Shown one piece after another: positions 16,291 to 22,281 of a stretch of 22,281 nt of DNA (within the stretch, counting starts at the first letter, position 1; every line of letters begins with the position of its first letter). The translations under genes and the position numbers were made by a program. The stretch comes from an uncultured Oscillospiraceae bacterium (GTDB taxonomy: Bacteria; Bacillota; Clostridia; Oscillospirales; Ruminococcaceae), in assembly GCA_905212515.1 (NCBI GenBank), contig CAJMEU010000033.1, positions 1 through 22,281 on the forward strand, read 5' to 3'. The notes beneath the pieces are model-generated. The model worked only from the letters and a program-made list of their open reading frames with translations, had not been told where the DNA came from and ran no database searches.

Positions 16291-17475
16291 TTGAAGACCC
16301 TGGTGGAGCTGTACGACAAAGAGCCGCTGGAAAATGTGCTGACAGCCTGTATTTTTAAGCCGGAGATGGTGGTGTATATCTGCGACGAGCGGGACTCCAG
16401 CATGCGCAAGGAGACGGCGGTGGACCGGCTGTTCAAAAGCCGGGGGCTGCCGTGCAAGGCGCGCTTTTACTACATCAACACGGCCAGCCCGAAGCACATC
16501 CGCCGCGCCTTCGAGGCCGTGCTGCGCGATTACCCCGGCTGCGTGTTCGATTGCTCCGGCGGCAAGGACCTAGTGCTGCTGGGCGCGGGCGAATTCTGCA
16601 AAAGCAGGGGCGTGCCCATGCTGTACATCGACGTGGCGCGCCAGAAGTTCGTCGATCTGGGCGGCTGCGAAAGCCTGGCGCCCCAGTTCGCCATCCCCCA
16701 GTTTTCGGCCGAGGACGTCTTTGCCCTGGCCGGGGCCAAACTGGTGGGTTACGGCCATTTCGCCCTGGACGACATCGACGCGGAGTTCGAACGGGACGTG
16801 TTCCAAGTATGGCCCATCGTCTGCAAGAACCCCGCCGCCTGGGGCGAGACCGTGGGCTTTTTCCAGGCCTCCTCCTCCGGCGCGCGCGAGGGGCAGCTGC
16901 AGGTGGACGCGCCGGACGTCATCCGCGTGAACCAGCAGGTGACGGCCCGGGCGAATTTGCCCGTCCTGGAACGGCTGGCGGACGCGGGCGTCATCCACGG
17001 TCTGGAGGCGCGCGGCGGGCGCGTGCGCTTTGCCTATAAAAGCGAGCTGATGAAAAAAAGCCTGCAGAACCAGGGCATTTGGCTGGAGCTGTACGGCTAC
17101 CTCACGGCCAAGAACAGCGGCCTGTTCCACGACGTGCGCACCAGCGTGGTGGTGGACTGGGACAATGCCCGCGGGCGGGACCGCTCCACCCGCAACGAGA
17201 TCGACATCCTGCTCATCAGCGGGGTGACGCCGGTGTTCATCTCCTGCAAGATGGGCGTGCCCACGCCCCTGGCCTTGTCCGAGATCAAGATCCTCAGCGA
17301 AAAATTCGGCGGCGAGCGCACCAAAACCGTGCTGCTGACGGGCGCGGACATCTATAACGACAATCGCCCCCTGGCCCAGCGCGCCCGCGACCTGGGCATC
17401 ACCCTGCTGGATCGGGGCGACCTGGCGAAAGGCGACCTGGCCCGCCGTTTGCAGCGCCTGGTGGAAAAAGCCTGA
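16291..17475 (+). CDS. Card1/Can2-like CARF-domain nuclease (DUF1887 family)
   Basis: This 394-residue protein has an N-terminal CARF-like Rossmann domain (about 1-150: MKTLVELYD, then VVYICDERDSS, then the ligand-loop motif DCSGGKD at 87-93 and GVPMLYIDVARQKF). A small helical linker follows (about 160-250), then a C-terminal PD-(D/E)XK nuclease-like domain: E266 in GIWLELYGYL, D305 in RNEIDILL, and K320 in PVFISCKMG. Known members (Card1, Can2) bind cyclic oligoadenylates and then cut DNA and RNA. Here the residue two before K320 is S318, where an ExK nuclease would have Glu, so activity is uncertain. The frame opens at GTG 16228, but AAGGGAGG (16275-16282) with 8 bases to TTG 16291 marks the start. 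No cas gene or CRISPR repeat is seen in the window. A terminator follows at once, so it is monocistronic. Confidence 0.87.
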   Translation: MKTLVELYDKEPLENVLTACIFKPEMVVYICDERDSSMRKETAVDRLFKSRGLPCKARFYYINTASPKHIRRAFEAVLRDYPGCVFDCSGGKDLVLLGAGEFCKSRGVPMLYIDVARQKFVDLGGCESLAPQFAIPQFSAEDVFALAGAKLVGYGHFALDDIDAEFERDVFQVWPIVCKNPAAWGETVGFFQASSSGAREGQLQVDAPDVIRVNQQVTARANLPVLERLADAGVIHGLEARGGRVRFAYKSELMKKSLQNQGIWLELYGYLTAKNSGLFHDVRTSVVVDWDNARGRDRSTRNEIDILLISGVTPVFISCKMGVPTPLALSEIKILSEKFGGERTKTVLLTGADIYNDNRPLAQRARDLGITLLDRGDLAKGDLARRLQRLVEKA

Positions 17476-17479
17476 CCCC

Positions 17480-17503
17480 AAGCCCCGGAATGGGGCTTTT
17501 TCC
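17480..17503 (+). terminator. Rho-independent terminator after the Card1-like gene
   Basis: Perfect arms AAGCCCC (17480-17486) and GGGGCTT (17492-17498), a 5-base loop and six T residues (17497-17502) lie 5 bases past the stop codon. This is a strong, compact terminator that isolates the BlaI promoter downstream. Confidence 0.88.
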
Positions 17504-17514
17504 TGTTTTATGGC

Positions 17515-17543
17515 TTGACATTCACCTTCAACGTTTGTACAAT
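17515..17543 (+). promoter_or_regulatory. Sigma-A promoter of the blaI-like / M56 operon
   Basis: A consensus TTGACA (17515-17520) and TACAAT (17538-17543) are separated by exactly 17 bases, 43 bases before the ATG of the BlaI-family gene. This is the best promoter in the window. The -10 lies inside the first copy of the operator-like repeat, as expected for a BlaI-repressed, autoregulated operon. Confidence 0.85.
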
Positions 17544-17571
17544 ATAAGTAGAAATTCAACGCTTGTCGAAT
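17527..17571 (+). promoter_or_regulatory. Two 17-bp direct repeats, likely BlaI-family operators
   Basis: TTCAACGTTTGTACAAT (17527-17543) and TTCAACGCTTGTCGAAT (17555-17571) agree at 14 of 17 bases and start 28 bases apart, nearly three helical turns. The first contains the palindrome TTGTACAA and covers the -10; the second lies just downstream of the start point. BlaI/MecI operators are TACA/TGTA-type dyads, so these are probable binding sites of the protein encoded next. Confidence 0.7.
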
Positions 17572-17585
17572 AAGGGGGAGAGGTC

Positions 17586-17969
17586 ATGGAGCGCAAAACA
17601 AGGCTGCCCGACGCCGAGCTGGCCGTGATGCAGGCTATCTGGCAGAAGCAGGAGCCCAGCACCCGGCCGGAGCTGGACGCCATTTTGCAGCCGCAGCGGG
17701 GCTGGGGCCCCACCACGGTGCTGAACCTGCTGGCCCGGCTGGAGGCGCGGGGCTTTGTGGAAAAACAGCGCCACGGGCGGGGCTATCTGTACAAGGCCCT
17801 GGTCCTGCGGGAGGAATATCTGGAGCAGGAGAGCCGCAGCGTGCTCACCCGCATGTTCGGCGGCAGCGTCAAACAGTTCGTGGCGTCGCTGAACGGCGGC
17901 CAGGCGCTGTCGAAGGAAGATGTGGAGGAGCTGTCCGCCTATCTGGACACCTTGCGCGAGGAGGGGTGA
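17586..17969 (+). CDS. BlaI/MecI/CopY-family transcriptional repressor
   Basis: This 127-residue protein is the usual length for BlaI/MecI. An N-terminal winged helix (about 8-72: LPDAELAVMQAIWQ, then GPTTVLNLLARLEARGFV, then HGRGYLYKAL) is followed by a C-terminal helical dimerisation part (about 78-127: EEYLEQESRSVLTRMFGG). Family members bind operator dyads as dimers and are released when a partner M56 membrane peptidase signals or cleaves. The ATG follows GGGGGAGAGG. The stop is 2 bases before the start of the M56 gene, so the two are co-translated partners. No beta-lactamase or PBP gene is adjacent inside the window, so the regulated output is not known beyond the operon itself. Confidence 0.95.
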   Translation: MERKTRLPDAELAVMQAIWQKQEPSTRPELDAILQPQRGWGPTTVLNLLARLEARGFVEKQRHGRGYLYKALVLREEYLEQESRSVLTRMFGGSVKQFVASLNGGQALSKEDVEELSAYLDTLREEG

Positions 17970-17971
17970 AC

Positions 17972-20900
17972 ATGCGTGCCTTTTTCCTGGACGCGGCGGT
18001 CGTGTCGGCGGTGGCCGGCGCGCTGGCGCTGCTGGTGGTGCTGCTGCGGCCCCTGCTGCACCGGCGCTATACTGCCCGCCTGCGCTGCGCCGTGTGGTGG
18101 GTGCTGGCGCTGTGGCTGTGCCTGCCGCTGAAATTCACCCTGCCCCAGGCCCCGGTGCGCCTGGCCGTGCCCCGTGCCGTGGCCGAACAAACGGTGGCGC
18201 TGCCGCGCCCCGCCCAGCCCGTGGCCGCCCCAGGGGACACGGCGCACAGTGCGCCCGCGGCCCCGTCGGCCTCCCAGCGGCAGGGGGGAAGCGGCGCTTC
18301 CCAGGCCCCGGCCGATGCCGCTTCCGGCGCGCCCGCCGCCCAGCCGCAGGGGCAGGGCGCACTGTCCGGGACGCAGCCCTTGGCGCTGTCTCAGCACTCG
18401 GTGCAGCCCCAGGACGTCACACCGCCCCAGGCGCAGCCCCCGTCCCAGCCCGATGCGCAAAGCCCCACGCTGCAGCTGTGGCAGCTGGCCGTGCTGGGCT
18501 GGGCCCTGGCGGCCCTGACCGTGCTGGCGGCGCGCCTGGGCGGCTATTTGCTGTGGCGCCGCCGCACCCTGCGCTGGAGCCGCCCCGTGCAGGACGAAGC
18601 CCTGCTGGCCCTGTCGGAAAAAGCCGCCCTGGCGGCCAAAGCGCACAGGCCGGCCCCCCGTTACTGGAATCCCCGTGCGGCCTGCCCCATGGCCGTGGGC
18701 CTGCTGCGGCCGGTGCTGCTGCTGCCCGAGGGCCTGCCCGCCGACGATCAGACGGCCATGATGCTGGTGCACGAGTACACTCATCTGTCCCGCCGTGACA
18801 TCGCGCTGAAAGCGCTGCTGGTGCTGGCGTCCAGCCTGCACTGGTTCAACCCGGCCGTGTGGCTGATGGCCCGCGCCGCCGGCGAGGATATCGAACTTGC
18901 CTGTGACGAGACGGCCCTGCGCGGCCGGCCCGCCCGCTGGCGCGAAGCTTACAGCCGCGCGCTGGTGGCCGGGGCGGCGTCGCCCCGGGCCTTGCTGGCT
19001 ACCCATTTTGCCGCCGGCAAACGGAACATGATGCAGCGTCTGGCGGCGGTGTTCGATAAAAAGAACAAGAAAAAAGGCGTGCTGGTGTTCACCGCCCTGG
19101 TGCTGACGGCGGCCCTGGCGGTGGGCCTGGTGGCCTGCGGCGTGGGCGAGGGCCTCCCCGGCGCCGAGCCGCTGCCCGAAGGCGCGGTGGCCATCCGCAA
19201 GGAGGACGCGGCCGCCCTGGAGGAAACGCTGTGGAACGGCCTGCTGACGCTGGCCCCGGTGACGGGCCGTGTGGCCCAATCGGACATGCCCCTCAAACTG
19301 CTGTTCAAAACACTGGACAGCCAGGGCCGGCTGCGGGACGGATACGCGGCGGACCTGCTGTTTTTGGACGAGGCCCAGCAGGTGGGCCTGGCCGTGGAGG
19401 AGGGCACCTTTGCGGATATGCCCCGCGTCAGGCGCACCGAGGACGGCGGTAAAACCTGGACCCTGGCCGACACCAGCCAGGCCGCCGTCGCCACGCCCAC
19501 GGGGAATTACAGGGATCTGCACCTGCGCCGTTCGCTGGACGGGGCCGTGGTGCTGGAATACACCACCGGCACCATGGCCACGGGCGGCACCTATGTATAT
19601 CATCTGATGAGCGTCGACCAGGGCAAGACCTGGCAGGTGCCCCGCCGCCCCAAGGCGGTGCGCCGGGCGGCCAAGATCCTTGCCCGGTACGGCTGGCAGG
19701 GGTGGAGCCGCAGCCCGCTGGACAGCGCAGTGTATATGGCCGCCCAGGACAACGATGAATATGTGCAGGCGCAGGACGGCACGGTGCGGTGGGATAGCCA
19801 GTCCTATTACCGGGCCCCCAAAGGCGCACCGATTTACGCCATGACCGGCGGCCGGGTGCATCTGGATGCGGGGGAGCCCGGCGTCCTGTCCCAAGCCGTG
19901 GGTTATGACGACAGGGACGTGCGCCTGGTGTACCGGGGCCTGTCCGACATTTCCGTCGAGGACGGCGCCTATCTCTCCGCCGGCGACCCCCTGGGCACGG
20001 CGGGCGACACGGAATACGGCGAGGGCATCACGGCCCAGCTCCTGGTGGACGGCGTGGCCGTGCCCGGAGACTGGCTCTACCTCGATTACACCGGGTCCGA
20101 TCTCTCCGGTTGGAGATGGAACGCCTATACGCCGCCCGCGCTGCTGCCTCTGCCCGGGGACATGGCCGCCCTGCTGCGGCCCGACGCCCCCGAGGACGGC
20201 CTGTCCGCCGACCCGACGGCGGTGCGCCTTGCCTACAACTTCGGCCTGGCGCTGCTGAACAACGACGAATCCCGCCTGACCGAGCTGGTGATGGGCCAGG
20301 ACGCGCCCGATCTCTTTTCGCTGTATCCCGACACAAACCCCCTGGCCGACCTGACGGGCTTTGCCTGCACCGGGGCGGCCGTGGCCGTGGACGAGGACGG
20401 CGGCCCGGCGCTGCTGATCCTGGACATCGAAGCCCCGGGCAAAACCGGCCTGCCCACCGGGCGGCACGCTTATTGCCTGGAGTACCGCACCCGGCGGCAG
20501 GTGGACGAAAACCCCAACCCGGGCCCGGCGGGGGACACGGTGTCCGCCCTGGTGCCAAGGCAGCTGTGGGGCCCGCAGAACACCCCCGCCCAGCAGGCGG
20601 CAGGCGGCGTGCGCCTCTGGTGCACCTACGGCAATTTTGAAAGCGGCGACGCCCTGGCCCGGGATAACCCGGAGCGGGTGATGCAGTACCTGCTGGTGCA
20701 GTGCACCCCGGGCGGCGCCACGGGCAGCCAGCTGAAAGAGCTGGCGGAAAGCAGGCTGGACATCCACGATTTCCAGCCGCCCAAAACAGACCATACCCAG
20801 GACGCGATGAACTACTGGTTCATCCAGTCCTACGACGCGGCCACGGATGCCTATACCCTGACCGACGGCTTTGACGGCGGCATGCTGGATGTGGGCCTGG

Positions 20901-22281
20901 CCGTGCGCTGGGTGGAGGAGCCCCAGCCCGACGGCACCCTGCGCCTGACCCGCTGGAATTTCCGCGACGCCCTGTGCATGGTGCCCTGGGTGTCCGGTGC
21001 CTATGTCATGCGGGAAAATGGGGACGGCAGCTACCGGACGCTCAGCGCCCGGTACGAGGATTATGAGGCCCTGCTTCCACTGGACGACGCCCTTTTGGAA
21101 TCCTATACGCTCAGCTCGCTCCCCACGGCGGAAACGATGGCGGACTGGGGCACCGGCCTGACCGGCCGGATCGCGAATACCGACCTGACGCCCCAGCTGG
21201 GGCGCATGACGCTGGAAAACGCCCGGTGTGCGCAATACTATAGCGGGGGCGAGGTCCAGCTGCTGCCGGAGGCAAACCGGATGGAGATCACCTGGCGCCC
21301 CGGCGACGACGTGACCAGCCTGGCTGTTTACGCGGACGGCGAACTGCTCGTCCGCGCCGACGACGAGGACGGCGATGCCGCCGTGCGTGCGGGCGGTTAT
21401 CCGCAAGAGGCCTGCAAGATCATGCTGCACTGCGCCCGCGAGACCATCCGGCGGCAATACCAAATGGAAAGCGTGCCCGCGCCCATGGAGATCGTCCCCG
21501 TACCGGCGGACATCCCTGGCGACCAGCTGACGGACGCTCAGGCGCGGCAGATCGCCGGCGCGCTGTACAAGGCGGCGTGCCGGTTCATGGGCTGGTCCGT
21601 GGGCTGGATGATGGACGTCGGCGGCCAGCCCATCGTGTACGAATACGCCAACAGCGGCAACGGCTATCAATACCTGTGCCTGCCCTGCCTGGAATTTGCC
21701 GCCTATGAAGATTATGAAAAGGCCCGGGACAGCGTGCTGGCCCGGACGGGGGAGGACAACCAGTTCCTCGCGGTGCAGCAGTGGCAGGGAAAGGTATACC
21801 GCGCTTACAACGGCGGAGGCGAAGCCTTTGTGCCCAAGCCCCTGGAGGCCATCGAGGTGACGGATAAGCAGCCGGGCCGGCTGGAAGTGGTGATTACGGA
21901 ACGGCAGTTCACCGAGGAGGGCGTCCCCCCGCTGCGCACGCCCCATGTCATCACCATTCAGGACGGCAATTGGGTGATCGACAGCTACGAGGGCGATTAC
22001 GAAAACAGCAATCAGGACGAAGTGACCCGGGCCCGGGATGAATATTTCCGGCAAAAAGACCTCACCGACATGGAGGGCGGCGGCTTTTACCTGTACGACC
22101 AGGACTTCCTGGCCATCTGGTCCGCCATGGGCCTGGATTCGCCCGGCCGCTGGTGGGCCCTGGCCGACGACGAGGCCTGGGCGGCCTCGGGCCGGGAACT
22201 GCTCAACTTCCTGGAGGACGAAGAAAACCGCTCCATCCGCTGGCTGCAGGTGGAAAGCGGCGGGGCCACGGCCCGGTACCG
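17972..22281 (+). CDS. Giant BlaR1-like M56 metallopeptidase with lipobox-like fourth helix, Asp-boxes and degenerate M23-like domain (3' partial)
   Basis: The frame is open from ATG 17972 to the window end, 1436 codons so far. Layout: helices at about 7-29 and 38-54; a Pro/Ala/Gln-rich low-complexity loop (58-166); helix three (168-192); the M56 zinc peptidase domain with HEYTH at 267-271 and E308 with D312 (ELACDE). A helix after KKNKKK ends in L-V-A-C389, an exact lipobox-like pattern. The rest is extracytoplasmic: Asp-box motifs at 489-496 (TEDGGKTW) and 547-554 (SVDQGKTW), then an M23/LytM-like beta fold at 618-705 (PIYAMTGGRV, then LSAGDPLGTAGD) without the zinc histidines, then over 700 residues I cannot assign. 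M56/BlaR1 proteins sense a cell-envelope signal and inactivate BlaI. There is no BlaR1-type penicillin-binding domain so far. Ribosome site GAGGAGGGG precedes the ATG, 2 bases after blaI. Confidence 0.9.
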   Translation, partial: MRAFFLDAAVVSAVAGALALLVVLLRPLLHRRYTARLRCAVWWVLALWLCLPLKFTLPQAPVRLAVPRAVAEQTVALPRPAQPVAAPGDTAHSAPAAPSASQRQGGSGASQAPADAASGAPAAQPQGQGALSGTQPLALSQHSVQPQDVTPPQAQPPSQPDAQSPTLQLWQLAVLGWALAALTVLAARLGGYLLWRRRTLRWSRPVQDEALLALSEKAALAAKAHRPAPRYWNPRAACPMAVGLLRPVLLLPEGLPADDQTAMMLVHEYTHLSRRDIALKALLVLASSLHWFNPAVWLMARAAGEDIELACDETALRGRPARWREAYSRALVAGAASPRALLATHFAAGKRNMMQRLAAVFDKKNKKKGVLVFTALVLTAALAVGLVACGVGEGLPGAEPLPEGAVAIRKEDAAALEETLWNGLLTLAPVTGRVAQSDMPLKLLFKTLDSQGRLRDGYAADLLFLDEAQQVGLAVEEGTFADMPRVRRTEDGGKTWTLADTSQAAVATPTGNYRDLHLRRSLDGAVVLEYTTGTMATGGTYVYHLMSVDQGKTWQVPRRPKAVRRAAKILARYGWQGWSRSPLDSAVYMAAQDNDEYVQAQDGTVRWDSQSYYRAPKGAPIYAMTGGRVHLDAGEPGVLSQAVGYDDRDVRLVYRGLSDISVEDGAYLSAGDPLGTAGDTEYGEGITAQLLVDGVAVPGDWLYLDYTGSDLSGWRWNAYTPPALLPLPGDMAALLRPDAPEDGLSADPTAVRLAYNFGLALLNNDESRLTELVMGQDAPDLFSLYPDTNPLADLTGFACTGAAVAVDEDGGPALLILDIEAPGKTGLPTGRHAYCLEYRTRRQVDENPNPGPAGDTVSALVPRQLWGPQNTPAQQAAGGVRLWCTYGNFESGDALARDNPERVMQYLLVQCTPGGATGSQLKELAESRLDIHDFQPPKTDHTQDAMNYWFIQSYDAATDAYTLTDGFDGGMLDVGLAVRWVEEPQPDGTLRLTRWNFRDALCMVPWVSGAYVMRENGDGSYRTLSARYEDYEALLPLDDALLESYTLSSLPTAETMADWGTGLTGRIANTDLTPQLGRMTLENARCAQYYSGGEVQLLPEANRMEITWRPGDDVTSLAVYADGELLVRADDEDGDAAVRAGGYPQEACKIMLHCARETIRRQYQMESVPAPMEIVPVPADIPGDQLTDAQARQIAGALYKAACRFMGWSVGWMMDVGGQPIVYEYANSGNGYQYLCLPCLEFAAYEDYEKARDSVLARTGEDNQFLAVQQWQGKVYRAYNGGGEAFVPKPLEAIEVTDKQPGRLEVVITERQFTEEGVPPLRTPHVITIQDGNWVIDSYEGDYENSNQDEVTRARDEYFRQKDLTDMEGGGFYLYDQDFLAIWSAMGLDSPGRWWALADDEAWAASGRELLNFLEDEENRSIRWLQVESGGATARY

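Noticed and set aside
17939..22054. A 1371-codon open frame on the - strand opposite the M56 gene
   Set aside because: It is a shadow produced by GC-rich codon bias: it is His/Gln/Gly/Arg-rich low-complexity sequence with no domain, while the + strand shows HExxH, membrane helices and Asp-boxes.
1..22281. CRISPR array, tRNA, rRNA, insertion sequence or riboswitch
   Set aside because: I looked because of the CARF protein and the broken genes. No regularly spaced repeats, transposase motifs, terminal repeats, cloverleaf sequences or conserved riboswitch cores were seen.

Overview
This window looks like a piece of a GC-rich, spore-forming member of the Bacillota, most likely a gut-type Clostridia such as Oscillospirales. 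That placement is inference. It rests on a YtvI-type sporulation membrane protein, a BlaI / M56-peptidase regulatory pair, RecD2 and ComF, strong AGGAGG-type ribosome sites, GTG/TTG starts, and a BspA-type surface protein with InlB, Big_2 and DUF4214 modules. There are no tRNA, rRNA or CRISPR repeats, and no gene-free stretch longer than about 250 bases.

Layout. (1) 2-1897: 3' part of a secreted mosaic surface protein, cut by the window edge inside its signal peptide, then a terminator. (2) 2005-8693, rightward run: RgpF-like rhamnan-synthesis protein, a 109-residue membrane-anchored protein of unknown function, RecD2 helicase, ComF-family phosphoribosyltransferase (4-base overlap with recD2), and a secreted, C-terminally anchored protein broken by a one-base frameshift. 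A strong hairpin follows. (3) 8825-14772, metabolic block: leftward YqhD/BdhA-type alcohol dehydrogenase and leftward LysR regulator; divergent from the regulator, a rightward operon of a zinc-dependent UroD-superfamily methyltransferase-like protein, a CyuA-type L-cysteine desulfidase, and a YkvI-like permease interrupted by an in-frame TAA. Base composition here looks less GC-extreme than in the flanks. (4) 14985-16058: leftward ytvI. (5) 16291-17475: a stand-alone Card1/Can2-like (DUF1887) CARF plus PD-(D/E)XK nuclease with no CRISPR locus in view. (6) 17515-22281: a textbook promoter carrying two 17-bp direct repeats, a BlaI-family repressor, and an extremely long M56 (BlaR1-like) membrane peptidase that runs off the window.

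How the genes may work together. The BlaI/M56 pair is a classic signal-induced proteolysis switch. Here the usual penicillin-binding sensor is replaced by more than 1000 extracytoplasmic residues containing Asp-box motifs and a zinc-ligand-less M23-like fold. The LysR gene probably controls the adjacent divergent operon, which combines uptake, a thiol/methyl-transfer-type enzyme and release of sulfide from cysteine; the substrate is unknown. The Card1-like protein may be a cyclic-oligonucleotide-gated nuclease working outside CRISPR immunity, but its usual ExK glutamate appears to be serine.

The two broken genes (C-tract frameshift near 8232-8235, TAA at 13834-13836) could be real decay or assembly errors.
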